Source: Liolophura sinensis
Lineage: Eukaryota; Mollusca; Polyplacophora; Chitonida; Chitonidae
Length of the DNA stretch: 64,000 bases
Assembly: GCF_032854445.1 (NCBI RefSeq)
Contig: NC_088297.1
Coordinates: 924,169 to 988,168 of the forward strand
Direction of reading: 5' to 3'
Every line of letters starts with the position of its first letter. The first letter of the stretch is position 1. This document shows, in pieces, positions 1 to 11,134 of the stretch. A program made the translations under genes and the position numbers. The notes under the pieces were generated by a model. It searched no databases and was not told the DNA's origin. It saw nothing but the letters and a program-made list of their open reading frames with translations.

Positions 1-28
1 AGAGAGTTACATGTCTAAGGCAGGAACA

Positions 29-3000
29 TTAGTCTTTCCTGAGAAACTGTACTGAGAATTCCACAGAGCTGTATGTCCCTGGGCAGCAGTCGTACTTCTT
101 CTCCTTTCGCACACCCTCTATATACTGCACCTCCCATTTCGGATTGGTGTACAGATCTGACACTTCCATGTGCTTCTTACCGGGCTCGACGTCCACATAT
201 GAAGTGTCATGGACCCAGGATCCCACTCGAAAGACGCACGTGACGTTAACGGAATTCTCCGAGATTGGGCAGGATGCTTCCACGTGTAGCGCGGGCACAA
301 AGTAGACCCCACCGTCGTGTTCTACGATGATGGCGTTGTCGTTCAGTTTCTCAGGTGCGTGAACACTGAAATAAATGGGAATATTTCAGAATACTATTTT
401 CATGTGATATTAAATGTGATGACAACATACAATTTTGAACAATTTTAGACCAGTCAGGACTAATCAGTTCCAACTGAAATCATCTTTTAACCTAATTCTA
501 TTGCACCTATGCTGGTAAAGGACTTATAATTTGTGACCATTTAAGCATTTCTAGGAAGAACCTATGCTGGTAAAGGACGTATAATTTGTGACCATTTAAG
601 CATTTCTAGGAAGAGAGGGAATAAAGCCTTTGCTGATGTAAATTGACAGGAGGCAGTATTTCACCAGTTACGTGTAACCATTTGCTCTCACACATTGGTG
701 AAAATAAAAGGTCGACGAAGTTCTTGTGACCGTTTGCACAGGCTAACGTTCCTCAACTAGAGACCGCTTCTCTTCCACGACTATTTTAACCAGTTTGCAT
801 GTTCATCAGCAGGTCACATGCTGGTCTCTTCACAGAAAGCATGTATGAAGCTTTCCATGTATTCCAATACAATATCGATTAAATACCGGTAACAAGTATA
901 GATTATCAGGAACTTGGCTAAAGATATCTAGTCTTTAAAGATGAAGGTGATAATGGTAAACAAGAATTTATATGAAGTAAAGTTGTAGAGTTTATCTCAC
1001 ATTTGATAGTGAGGATGGTAATAGGGCGTCTAGATAACATCTATGTCTGATCTTGAGGTCAGGTCCACGTAATTAGGCATTCCCTTTTTCGGAATGTTCC
1101 TGATTTTAGATCTGATGGACAACGCCGTTTTCTGGAATTATTGATGTAGAAGTCGGTGGCATGATTTTTACGAAACCCAGGTGTCCGGAGCAAACATTGA
1201 TTTAAGAGTGCAGCTGAATTAAAGAGGAGACGGGCACAATTTACGCGCACCTCATAGCGCAGAATTGGGAAGATATACCTCTATACGCGTTTACGGCCAC
1301 AACATTTCTGTATCTATCGACTTCGTGGACGTCACTGATTTAGCTGAAAGAGCCGGCAAGATGTCTAGTCTTTGAAGAAGCACGGAATATTACGTCATTC
1401 CCAGCCCTTGCTGTCACCCCCAAACTTACCCATTGTAAAGAGTGAGATCTGGAATCCAAATCGCGTCCTGGGGTAAAGCCACTTTCTCCACGCCGTGATG
1501 AAGATTGCTGTCCCATCGCAACCGAGAGTCGTGCCAGGACTATAATATACAACACAAACATAGCTCATGGCGATCACACGGAAAGATCAGGTGAATATGT
1601 CAGTGGTCATTAGACGGAAAGATCAGGTGAATCAGTCAGCGGTAATCAGAGGGAAAGATCAGGTGAATCAGTCAGCGGTAATCAGAGGGAAAGATCAGGT
1701 GAATCAGTCAGCGGTAATCAGAGGAAAAGATCAGGTGAATCAGTCAGCGGTAATCAGAGGGAAAGATCAGGTGTATATGTGAGTGGTAATCGGACGGAAA
1801 GTTCATGTCAATCAAATAGTGGTGTTCAGATGGAAAAAGTAAGAAACCGTGAATGAATCAGTGGTAATCAGACAGAAATGGTAAGAAACCGTGAATGAAT
1901 CAGAGGTAATCAGACAGAAATGGTAAGAAACCATGAATCAATCAGTGGTAATCAGACAGAAATGGTAAGAAACCATGAATCAATCAGTGGTAATTAAACG
2001 GAAATGGTAAGAAACTGTAAACCAATCAGTGGTTATCAGACGGACAATGTAAAAAAGAAGCGGCCAGAAAAAAGAGAGTTCATTAACTAAATGTTTTAGT
2101 GTTAGTTATCCAATCGGAACTGGCGTTATTTAGAATACAGAATGCCCATTGGTTCACTAAGTCGGGTTAAAGTATTTTACCCCGAGTAAGCAGACTTAGC
2201 CCCGAGTTAGCCAGCCAATCACAAATGTTCTTTTAAACATCGTTTGGGGCCGTACGCCTGTAATATCCTTGTAACGGTGATCTCCCCTTGCCACTGTGAG
2301 GCTTGCCACAAGCTGCGTGGGTGTGCCTCATGTAATCCGATCGATGATCTGATACTGTACCCTGATTGCTTAAGTAATGTTTTCTGCCGTGAAAAAAATG
2401 TAGTAAATAAATTTCTGTGAGAACAAAGAAACTGAATCGAATGAATGAATAGAATGTTCTACCTCCATGATGGGACGCTGTATTCAGACTACATGAGTTT
2501 TTTATTCTCTTTTTCTTCGACAGCCAAAAAATAAAAATTATAAAACTATTCCTTATCTACGGTTCAGTAGTTTTATGTGTATTATGCAAAACTAAATATG
2601 TTAAAAGGAACTACTGTTAAAAAAAAAGATGTACCTGAGACAGCCAGACGGTCACGGACACTTCCCCTTCGTCCTCTTCGACTTCGTCCAATTGGATCAA
2701 AGTAAAATCGACCGTGACTTTGACCCCGTGGTCACGACTCTCTTTCGGCAGAACAGTCTTGTCGTAGCCGGCTAACAGCTGGTTGTGCACCGAGGATATG
2801 TCGTAGTAGAAGTCACTGTGGCTAAATCAACAAAACAGAATTTTTTATGGAGAATTTTTTCACATGTTTCGACAGGGAAATAAGAAAATGATGACGACTG
2901 TGACACAGGGTTACACAGACCGCCAGGGTTATTGTAGCTGGGTCATTCACCACACCTAGATCGTTACAGACGCCACCGCACAAACAGACGGGAAGGGTTA

Positions 3001-3441
3001 TTGTAAACTGGCCATTCACCACACCTAGTTGTTATATTTGATTTGATTTATTTCATTTATTTGATTGGTGTTTTACGCCGTACTCAAGAATATTTCACTT
3101 ATGCGGTGGCAGCCAGCATTATGGTGGGAGGAAATCGGGCAGAGCTAGGGGGAAACCCACGACCATCCGCAGGCTGCTGTCAGACCTTTCCAGGTACGGC
3201 CGGAGAGGAAGCCAGCATGAGCTTGACTTGAACTCACAGCGACCGCATTGGTGAGAGACTCCTGGGTCATTACGCTGCGCTAGCTCGCTAACCAACTGAG
3301 TCACAGAGGCCCCCTATATTTGATTGTTTTGATACTTTTAACATGAACAAATTTGATATGGAACACTTACCCGTTTGAGTCTGCCAGCGTCCCAGCCACG
3401 AACAAACCAATCACGAAGATGAAGGTAGCCATGTTCTCCAT
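29..3441 (-). CDS. Acetylcholine-binding protein (soluble Cys-loop ligand-binding domain), complete, 4 exons
   Basis: Secreted pentameric homologue of the nicotinic receptor ligand-binding domain; in molluscs it is released by glia (and found elsewhere) and binds acetylcholine. Exons on the minus strand: 3371-3441, 2635-2821, 1430-1539, 29-365. All introns are GT..AG and phases agree (2, 0, 2), giving 234 residues. Residues 1-20 form a signal peptide (MENMATFIFVIGLFVAGTLA). Binding-site aromatics are all present: Trp83 (loop D, VWLSQ), Tyr121 (loop A, LTLYN), Trp173 (loop B, GSWVHD), and Tyr214, vicinal Cys216-Cys217 and Tyr221 (loop C, YDCCPGTY). The Cys-loop is Cys155-Cys166, with a possible N-glycan at Asn163. 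A TAA directly after FLRKD, with no plausible donor before it, ends the protein where a channel would enter its first membrane helix; this and the length (about 230 usual) separate it from a nicotinic receptor subunit. Odd: the Cys-loop has only 10 residues between cysteines. The 3'UTR runs off the left edge. Confidence 0.93.
506..614. repeat. Direct duplication, two ~55-bp copies
   Basis: The segment CCTATGCTGGTAAAGGAC...TTTCTAGGAAGA occurs twice head to tail in the last AChBP intron, nearly identical, indicating a recent local duplication. The remainder of this intron (366-1429) shows no other recognisable element. Confidence 0.85.
1567..2050. repeat. Intronic minisatellite, 36-bp then ~42-bp units
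   Basis: From 1567 to about 1790 a 36-bp unit (AAAGATCAGGTGAATCAGTC...) repeats about six times. From 1830 to 2050 a related unit of about 42 bp (CAGTGGTAATCAGACAGAAA...) repeats about five times. It lies in AChBP intron 2, starting 27 bp upstream of the acceptor of the third exon. A 71-codon plus-strand ORF through it is only the repeat read in frame. Confidence 0.85.
3044..3314 (-). mobile_element. tRNA-headed SINE, full length, with 11-bp target duplication
   Basis: Reference copy of the dominant SINE family here. In its own sense it starts GGGGCCTCCGTGGCTCAG with a tRNA-like A box (TGGCTCAGTTGG), runs about 255 bp and ends ACGGCGTAAAACACCAATC plus an (AAAT)n tail. Flanks carry an identical 11-bp repeat, TATATTTGATT (3033-3043 and 3315-3325), a target-site duplication expected of LINE-driven retrotransposition. 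It sits in AChBP intron 1. Confidence 0.92.
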
Positions 3442-4329
3442 AACAGTCCTGATACAAAGTACAAGCTCAACCTCTTAACCAATCCGCTCATCTGACGATC
3501 TCATCGGTCAACTCAGTCTTAAGTCTCGCTTGGTCAGAGAGTCACGTGAGATGTCGGAGGGGGGTGCTTCCGCCTGAAGACGATAAGGTCACTTTTGGCA
3601 AATTGTGTCAAGTTATTTTCCATGAGCATCGGAAATTCCTGTGTTTTGGCAAACCCTGGATCTAGGCCAATTGCTTGTATGGGGTTTAAGGTCAGTCGTT
3701 TAAACGTCAGTTGACGAGATGGAACAGAAAGGCGTTATAGGATGCAATAAAAAACAAAGACATAGATCACATATATAGAGAGAGTAAAACTTGTTTAGCG
3801 ACGACGGTGGGATAGTCGGCAAATGGTCGCATCTAACCGGCGAAATACGACCTCTTGTCAATTTATTTCAGTAGGAGTTTTATTTTGACTGTCCATGTAA
3901 ATTCTTAGACAGCAGCGAATCACACGCCACTTAGCACCGTGGCTTAAACAGAATTAGAAAGAAAGAAGATCAGTTATGTTAACTGCAATTTATTCACTAG
4001 TCTAGAATTACTCAAAATGCTCTGTTGTCGTCACATTTATCTTACAATCACATTAAAACCGTGCAGAGAATCAGGCGCAGGCCTGTGCATGTTAAACCAC
4101 AATGTACGATTTGTCGTACGGAAATTAAACATGTTCTATTCCATTACAGTTGTAGTAATCCACGCAAATCGCATGATAATCCACATGTTGCGATTTGATT
4201 TTCTTATATCTGGCTTGTTGGCAAATGACACACCTTGGACGGAGCTTAACATTATACTTAGAAAACGCACGCATCTTCCCACACAACAGAAACTGGTGTT
4301 TTGTGGACATTCCAGCGTCTTGTACGTAT
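3442..4329. other. AChBP upstream region and anonymous DNA
   Basis: The first ~100 bases upstream of the AChBP start (3442-3550) probably hold the 5'UTR and promoter; no clear TATA box or initiator was found. From about 3820 to 4080 the DNA is similar to 9465-9735 (a dispersed repeat pair, listed separately). Short ORFs here lack any coding signature. Confidence 0.5.
3820..4080 (+). repeat. Dispersed repeat, copy 1 (pairs with 9465-9735)
   Basis: Both copies begin GCAAATGGTCGC / GGAAATGGTCAC and share interrupted blocks such as TTTTATTTTGACTGTCCATG / TTTTATTCTAACTGTTCATG and TTACAATCACATTAAAAC / ATACAATCAGATTAAAAC. The family was not recognised. Confidence 0.6.
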
Positions 4330-4330
4330 G

Positions 4331-4579
4331 GGGGCCTCCGTGGCTCAGTTGGTTAGCGCGCTAGCGCAGCTTAATAACCCAGAAGCCTCTCACCAATGCA
4401 GTCGCTGTGAGTTCAAGTCCATGCTGGCTTCCTCTCCGGTCATGCGTGGGAAGGTCTGACAGCAACCTGCAGATGGTCGTGGGTTCCCCCCTCCCCCCGG
4501 ATCCAAAAAATTGCTGGCCGCCGTCGTATAGGTGAAATATTCTTGAGTACGACGTAAAACACTAATCAAATAAATAAGT
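4331..4579 (+). mobile_element. tRNA-headed SINE, near full length
   Basis: Head GGGGCCTCCGTGGCTCAGTT to the AAACACTAATCAAATAAATA tail. Imperfect flanking repeats (TCTTGTACGTATG before, TCTTTTATGTATG after) look like a decayed target duplication. Confidence 0.85.
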
Positions 4580-4654
4580 CTTTTATGTATGTTTATTTGC
4601 TTGTGATTTTACATTGTACTTAACAATGAGGGGTCATTAGTTGTGTGTACTTAT

Positions 4655-4800
4655 ACAGTGTCTTCTGGTCGCAGGGCGAGTTCATGCCGCGAAAGTGCTC
4701 GCGACTGAAGTATCATGCCAAAGACACTAGACATGACACCCCTCCCAGACATATTATACTGACACCGGGCCAACCAGTCTTGCTGTGGAATTGAATGCCA
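4655..4800 (+). repeat. Dispersed repeat of the 'ACACCGGGC' family, partial
   Basis: Shares a core (TATCATGCCAAAGACACTAG, then TATTATACTGACACCGGGCC) with copies at 42225-42490 and 59805-60050 in the same orientation. The longer copies contain a tRNA-like stretch (GGTTTGAACCCATG), so this is probably a second SINE family. Confidence 0.6.
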
Positions 4801-5189
4801 ATAATTCATTTTCAACATCAAATGCAGTTCAAAAATTATGATATGAATAAACAAAATGATGCCATAAATCCTTGGAGATCATTACCGACGGTATTGAGGC
4901 TTATTACATCAACAAAGTTTCTAAAAAGAATTAGTTTTGGCTCCTAGCTGATAATTGAAAACCAATTAATACAAATCAAGTAAACTATCATATAAGTGCC
5001 TCCAGAAAAATAATATAACAAAACAACTCGCTCCAGTGTGTAACCTGGCGGTCATTACGTACAATGAACACCTCACGAATGGAATATCACTGGCCTATTA
5101 TCTGTGTAATTAGATATATACTTCAGGAAATGGTAACGTTCTAATTAGCTCATTAGGCTCCACAAAGGTAGCTGTGAATGTCTCTCTAC

Positions 5190-5320
5190 CACAGGAGCAG
5201 CCATCTGTACAGGTAGTTCAAGATGTCACCCTGACACAGGAACAGCCATCCATATAGGTAGTTCAGGATGTCACTCTGACTCAAAAGCCATCCATACATG
5301 TAGTTCACGGTGTCCTGGGT
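5190..5320. repeat. Short tandem array, ~45 bp x 3
   Basis: The unit CAGCCATC-TA-AGGTAGTTCA-GATGTCAC is repeated three times with substitutions. No coding signal. Confidence 0.65.
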
Positions 5321-5423
5321 CCTGGGATAAGCGGAATTAGACACAATCATTAAGACATATACAATCATAAAGACATGGTCTATCATGGAGAAATTTGTAT
5401 AGAGGGATTAGATGACAGCCATT

Positions 5424-5503
5424 TGTCAGCCATACTGGAGTACTGCGGCTTCATCAACCAATGTTACATGTATCAAGACTCCAGTATGGTTGACTGACAA
5501 GTT
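5424..5503. repeat. Imperfect inverted repeat (hairpin)
   Basis: TTGTCAGCCATACTGGAGT on the left pairs with ACTCCAGTATGGTTGACTGACAA on the right: about 19 bp of stem with a 4-nt bulge and a ~36-nt loop. It could be a MITE remnant or a transcribed hairpin; the sequence does not decide. Confidence 0.5.
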
Positions 5504-5682
5504 TTATGTTAGAATGTCACGTGTACTCCTACTTAGCTGTACGAGGAAGGTCACATCCAATGTTTGGTGCCAGTAAGGTTATGTTTTAATGTTACTGAAT
5601 GTATGAAGCAAAGGGACTGAGAAAAAAGTAACTTATGTCTTTTTTACATAGAGTATTAATACATAGCTTTCTGATAACAGCA

Positions 5683-5938
5683 ATAGCTGAGGGGGTTAGC
5701 GCGAAAGCCCGGCGCTATGAGCCAGGACCCCTACACCAATACGTTCGCTGTGAAGTCCAGCTCATGTTGGCTTCCTCTCTTTCCCACTTAGGAAGGTCTG
5801 CCAGCAACCTGCCGATGGTGGTAGGTTTCTCCAGGGCTCTGCCCGATTTCTTCCCACTATAATACTAGCCGCCGTCCTATAAATGAAGCATTCTTGAGTA
5901 CGGCGTAAATCAACAATCAAATAAATAAATAAATAAAT
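5683..5938 (+). mobile_element. tRNA-headed SINE, old divergent copy
   Basis: Degenerate head (GGGGGTTAGCGCGAAAGCCC...) followed by recognisable body blocks (AAGGTCTGCCAGCAACCTGC, TGAGTACGGCGTAAATCAAC) and an (AAAT)n tail. It abuts the 3' end of the LINE. Confidence 0.8.
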
Positions 5939-6383
5939 AAACAAATAATAAAGATATTTCAGATTTCAGATTTCTTTATTCACCACATCTATATATACAT
6001 ATGCATAAATCTTGCCTCATCGCTTTAACTTATAGTAACTACAAATATACAGGATATATTAGATGTATGTGAAGAAAAAAAAGTAAAAAGAAGAAAAAAA
6101 GGAAACACAATTTCGTCTGTTCGTGTCTGCTCTGTAATTTTCTTATCAAAGCACGGGGATCGCCCGAACAGACACTCACAAAACCATGCTATAAATATTA
6201 CTCGGGACACACGAATATTAGAATGCGATAAGACTAATACAAGATTAAAGAAACATATGGCGGGAGTAAAGCTCCAAGGAGCTTGATCTATCCCGATAGA
6301 AATATACAAATACATGCTATATATGGCGGACAGAGAAAGTGAATAACATCATTAACAAAGCCGACACACAATGAAACAATACC

Positions 6384-7904
6384 CTAGGCACAACGTTTAT
6401 TTGTTATTTGCTGCAGGAGATGTTGTTTTAGTTTAGTTTTAAATAGTGAAATAGACTCGATACAACGTAGTTTATCTGGTAGCATGTTCCATTCCCTAGG
6501 CCCCGCTGTTTTGAGCAAACGAAAAGATAAATTAGAACGATATAGTGGTCTGTAAAAATCTAGAGCATGACGTCTGGTATTTCGCTGCGTTACTAAATTT
6601 AGTTTCAGTAGATGATTATGTAGACTTCTGGGGATTCTAAAAGGCTGATAAAAAAATCTGTGGGAAAGGAGTAATATCGAGTAAGTGTTCAAGAGAGACA
6701 AAGGTAATATTTGGAGACTAGCAAATATTGGTGCTGTGTGTGTCAGGCGGTCTGGTAGGCTTATCGTTCGAATGGCGCGTTTTTGTAATATGACAATAAG
6801 TTGTAGATGCGTTTTATAAGTGGTACCCCAGAGTGTATTTGCATAAATTAAATAGGGGTATATGAAAGCAAAATACAAAATAAAAAGAGATTTTTTGTTG
6901 ACACTATGTTTGACATGGTTCATTACTCCAATATTCCGTGCTATTTTCATGCTTATATAATTAATGTGCGATTTCCAGTTAAGTTTTTCATTAAAGAATA
7001 TGCCTAGAAATTTATAACTATTTACGTTTTCTATTTCTTCCTGGAATATCATTAACTTTGGCAACCTTTTACTCTTCTTATTGTTTGGTGATATAATCAT
7101 AAATTTAGTCTTTTGTATATTCAGGGATAGCCTATTGGCACATAACCACAGACGCATCTGCTCTAATTCGCGATTCGTGACGTTGATAGTGTCAACAGGG
7201 TCATGCGAGGAGTAACTACAACTGGTGTCATCAGCAAATAAAATAAGGTCAAGCAGATTTGATGCATTGGAGATATCATTGATGTATAGTAAAAAAAGTA
7301 TGGGACCTAACACAGATCCTTGGGGCACACCGCATGTAACGTTTTCGGATTTTGAAAGTGTATTGTTATAACATACATATTGGATTCTGTTGGAAAGATA
7401 ATTTTTAAACCATAAGTTAGATATGCCTCGAAATCCATAGTGGTCTAATTTGTGAATTAGAATTTCATGGGTAACCGTGTCAAATGCTTTTGAAAGATCA
7501 ACAAAAGTAACTACACTGTATTTATTATTCTCTTTAGCATTCACTAGTTTCTCATACAAATATTGTACCGCAAATTCGGTAGAATGGTTGGTACTAAACC
7601 CGTACTGGTTATTATTAATAATTTCATATTCATCTAGGTGTTGTGTAACATTTTGAACAACTATTTTTTCAAATATTTTGCTAATCGCTGGTAAAACAGA
7701 AATCGGTCGGTAATTATCTACTAGGTCCTTTTGTCCAGCTTTAAACACAGGACATACCTTGGCCACCTTAAGAGCATCGGGAAAAATTCCAGACGAAAAT
7801 GAAAGATTTACAATCTTGGATAATGGGAAAGAGATATAATCTACAACAAGCTTAAGAAGCGAAGGGCGGATGTTATCAATTCCAGCGGCAGCAGAGGACT
7901 TCAA
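6384..7904 (-). pseudogene. LINE ORF2, reverse transcriptase domain
   Basis: 506 codons open from the first Met of this block. Canonical blocks run in order: AAAGIDNIRPS, NYRPISVLPAISKIFEKI, VDLSKAFDTVTHEIL, GVPQGSVLGPILFLLYINDI and the catalytic FADDTS. The C-terminal tail (ESISLFKTKLKQHLL) is the usual end of CR1/jockey ORF2. The catalytic aspartates are intact. Upstream frame continuity is lost at ~7980, so the protein could not be made as one chain without correction. Confidence 0.92.
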
Positions 7905-7920
7905 ATCTAGGATTACTGAT

Positions 7921-8205
7921 TTAACATCTTTTGACGATACAGTAGGGAAAACGAAATTGTGCTGGATAGGATGTTTTAAAAAACTCTTCGAAACTTATAT
8001 TTTCATCTGGTATATTTGCATCTAGTTTTGCAGCAATATTGCTAAAGTATTTATTAAAGGCATTGGCTATACACTCTTTATTTTCTGTGGCTTTACCGTT
8101 TATATTGAACGTCTTTGGCAAACTATGGTCATGTTTTCTATTCATAATTTCATTGAGTACTTTCCACGTTTCCTTTGTATCATGATTAAATTTATTCAGT
8201 TTACT
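7921..8205 (-). pseudogene. LINE ORF2 linker between endonuclease and reverse transcriptase
   Basis: Reads on from the endonuclease after the TAG at ~8206 (TKETWKVLNEIMNRK...) through NAFNKYFSNIAAKL, typical of the CR1/jockey linker. It then loses frame near 7975-7985 in a run of A (TTTTAAAAAACTC on the plus strand); the reverse transcriptase continues in another frame. Confidence 0.8.
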
Positions 8206-9444
8206 CTAGAAATAGTTTTTTCTTGCATATCGAATGGAGCTGTTCAGTTTATTTCTGTAAGAACGGTATTGTTTACAATGTGAGGGGTCATTGGTTTCTA
8301 GTTTAAGACGGTACAATCTGTTTTTTTCATACACGGATGTTAGAATGGCTGATGTAATCCATGGTTTTATAATTGCACGCCGTTTGTTATAGTTTATAGT
8401 GGTGACTGGAAAACATTTATCATGGATCTCAGTTAACTGTCCTGAAAATAAAGTTAGTGCAGAATTTGCATCAATATCATCAGGCAGAAGGGCTTGCCAG
8501 TCAACACTTTGAACAAAGCGGAGAAATTGTTGCTTTTCATTGAAGGTGTATTTGCGAAAGCTGATAGAACTTTTTTCATTTTCTGCTTTTGGTAATTTAA
8601 AAATATGGAAAATTGGAAAATGATCTGTTATATCAGTTAATAAAATACCGGATAGTAGATTGCTATTATGGGAATTTGTAAATATGTTTTCTATAAGTGT
8701 TGCTGAGGTTGAATGAGCACGTGTAGGTTTAGTTATCAAGGGGAAAAAATAGTAGGATTTCATTGTATCAAGAAATTCTTTAGATGGTGGATGTCGGTCT
8801 GTCTTAAGTAAATCTATGTTAAAGTCACCCATAATTATACATTTTTTCTTCTCCCTACTACATTTCTGAAGAGTATTAACTAAGCAGGAGTTAAAATAGT
8901 TGATATCTTTACCTGGAGGACGATACATAATTCCAACAATATATACAGCTCCGTGCAGCTGTAGCTCGACAAAGAGACATTCACAGTTTCCGGAGTCATC
9001 AATAAAACTTAGATCATCTCTTAAGGAACAAGAATTTATATTATGATCGACATACATTACAAGGCCTCCCCCTCTGCGAGAAGTACGTGATAAAGTAAAA
9101 GATCTATAACCAGGTAAATCAAAGAGTGTATCTGTTGATGATGTTAGCCAGCTTTCAGAGAAACCAATAATAGAGAAAGTGTGATTTAATGAGTGGATGA
9201 ACGCCGATATTTCAGAGAAGTGTTTACGAAGACTTCTTGCATTAAGGTGTAGTAGTGAAAGATTGTTATTGTCAGTGCTATGTTGAATGAGAGGATCTGA
9301 GATAAAAGTGGATTGTGAATAATACTTGGATTGATGCGAGTCAATGTCAGACCAGTGACTGATTTCATACTGGTTATCATCAGTTAAAGTATTATTGTGC
9401 TCAATGTCATTGCGGTCTATTGGGTTAAAGGACATGGATTCCAA
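8206..9444 (-). pseudogene. LINE ORF2, N-terminal part: APE-type endonuclease
   Basis: 412 codons from Met (9444) to a TAG at about 8206. The domain cuts target DNA to prime reverse transcription. Motifs visible: NARSL near the start, catalytic Glu in GFSESWL, the MYRPPG strand, IMGDFNIDLL (metal and catalytic Asp/Asn) and the C-terminal TDHFPIF with the catalytic His. All active-site residues look intact. The in-frame TAG after KNYF separates it from the linker that follows in the same element. Confidence 0.88.
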
Positions 9445-9464
9445 GAGATCTAAACTGGGAAATG

Positions 9465-9735
9465 GTCACACGTAACCGGTGAAACACGGTCTCTTGTGAT
9501 TTCACCTCAGTCAGGGTTTTATTCTAACTGTTCATGTAAATGCTTAAATTGTAACAATTTACACGTCCCTGTCAACCGGGCTTAACTGGGGAGGAATTAG
9601 GTAAAAATGCAGTGATGCTAGTCTTAATTTATTAGAAATCACTCGTCTAGAATTGTTCAAAATGTTGTGTTATGATCACATTTAACATACAATCAGATTA
9701 AAACAATGCAAAGGTTCCCGGCCTCGGGTATCAGG
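9465..9735 (+). repeat. Dispersed repeat, copy 2 (pairs with 3820-4080)
   Basis: See copy 1 for the shared blocks. This copy ends in the region where the LINE's 5' end begins, so the LINE may have inserted beside or into it. Confidence 0.6.
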
Positions 9736-10186
9736 CTACATGTATAAACAATGTGAAGTCAGCCATATAGCATGGAGTGCACCGAGTGTCCAGGGCACAT
9801 TGCTCAGGAAGCCAGAATGTGATAACAGTGGACACATAAACTGAAGACCGGAACTCTTAAGGAGAACCGCACAAGTGGCTCCTGCCATTTAGAATGACCT
9901 GTCTCAAAGTTCAAACCCGCGCCTCTTGATGAAAAACGAGACAAATGTTTAATTACCCATCTTAATATTTTCTGTTTTGATTTTATTTTTCCAGGGTTAT
10001 TATGTTAAAATCATTTACTATTATCGGCAGATTGAGCGACATTTTGATATACATACGCACCAAATGGAATTAGTATTTAAAGTTCACATCCGTCATAAAG
10101 TATCAGTTTAAGCTCCTTTCAGCCACATAACAAGAAATAGGACAGGGTTGTATCAAAATCTGCAGACCTCAGTCAAGACTATAGCT
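9736..10186. other. Anonymous intergenic DNA
   Basis: AT-rich, no ORF with coding character and no recognised repeat. Confidence 0.4.
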
Positions 10187-10198
10187 TCTTTATCGAGT

Positions 10199-10464
10199 GG
10201 GGCCTCCGTGGCTCAGTTGGTTAGCGCGCTAGCGCAGCGTAATGACCCAGGAGTCTCTCACCAATGCGGTCGCTGTGAGTTCAAGTCCAGCTCATGCTGG
10301 CTTTCTCTCCGGCCGTATGTGGGGAAGGTCTGTCAGCTACCTGCGGATGGTCGTGGGTTTCCCCCGGGTTCTGACCGGTTTCCACCCACCATATTGCTGG
10401 CCGCCGTCGTATAAGTGAAATATTCTTGAGTACGGCGTAAAACACCAATCAAAAAAAAAAAAAA
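10199..10464 (+). mobile_element. tRNA-headed SINE, full length, 12-bp target duplication
   Basis: Complete from GGGCCTCCGTGGCTCAGTTG to AACACCAATC, with a pure A tail rather than (AAAT)n. Flanks TCTTTATCGAGT (10187-10198) and TCTTTATCCAGT (10465-10476) form a target duplication differing at one base. One of the youngest copies here. Confidence 0.92.
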
Positions 10465-10922
10465 TCTTTATCCAGTTATGAAAGACGGACCTCATGTTAT
10501 AAACGGCCTTGGTCACAATTGCGGTTGTGGTTATCATATGACGTCAGTACTACTGGCAGCCAAAACAGACCGTATTTTGAAACTTGGCAAATTTCTTTGC
10601 AAATACTCAATCAATCTTGACAAATAAACCATGTAACATACGGGCAAAATGTATTTTCACCGTTAAGTCGCGTTCTTGCGACAACGTACTTGCGTTATAT
10701 CCCATGTAGTTCCAAATGTAATGTAATAATTTATGTTTTAAATAGGGAAACATACTTCCTACGTTCCTTATTTATAAATGAGTGGATGACAAAAATATTC
10801 ATTCATGTATAGGTACATTGGATTGGTATCAAACGTCGTGCTCTAGAAACCCTTCACTTATGCGGCGTCACGTATGTAGATAAGTGGCTAGAGAAAACGG
10901 GGAAACCCCTTGATTGAACGTG

Positions 10923-11134
10923 CATCAGAACTGACGAAAGTTCAGCAACCCAATTCCAAACTCTGAGCGGTGTCACATCAGAACTTGCGAAAGTTCAGCA
11001 ACCCAATTCCAGACTCTGAACGGCGTCGCATCAGAACTGACGAAAGTTCAGCAACTCAATTCCAGACTCTGAGCGGCGTCACATCAGAACTGACGAAAGT
11101 TCAGTAGCCCAATTCCAAACTCTGAGCGACGTCA
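10923..11134. repeat. Tandem array, 53 bp x 4
   Basis: The unit CATCAGAACTGACGAAAGTT...CTCTGAGCGGCGTCA repeats four times with few differences. The preceding stretch 10480-10920 holds nothing recognisable. Confidence 0.85.

Larger units (their letters stand above)
5945..9460 (-). mobile_element. Non-LTR retrotransposon (CR1/jockey-like LINE), nearly complete ORF2 region
   Basis: On the minus strand an apurinic-type endonuclease (9444-8206) is followed by reverse transcriptase (to 6384), a ~420-bp 3'UTR and a 3' end made of GAAATCT-type short repeats (5955-5975) instead of poly(A), as in CR1-like elements. No upstream ORF1 was found, so the 5' end is either truncated near 9460 or lies at the ORF2 start. 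At 9460 the DNA switches to an unrelated dispersed repeat. Only two clear lesions break the reading frame, so this copy is young relative to most repeats in the window. Confidence 0.9.

Noticed and set aside
29-365. Reading exon 4 as part of a nicotinic receptor channel subunit
   Set aside because: The frame stops immediately after the ligand-binding domain, no donor site precedes the stop, and the total length fits AChBP.
10148-10414. ORF reading [20 protein letters not shown] and similar ORFs elsewhere
   Set aside because: This peptide is the translated SINE and appears wherever the SINE is present (for example 3119-3304, 31440-31637, 57168-57353).
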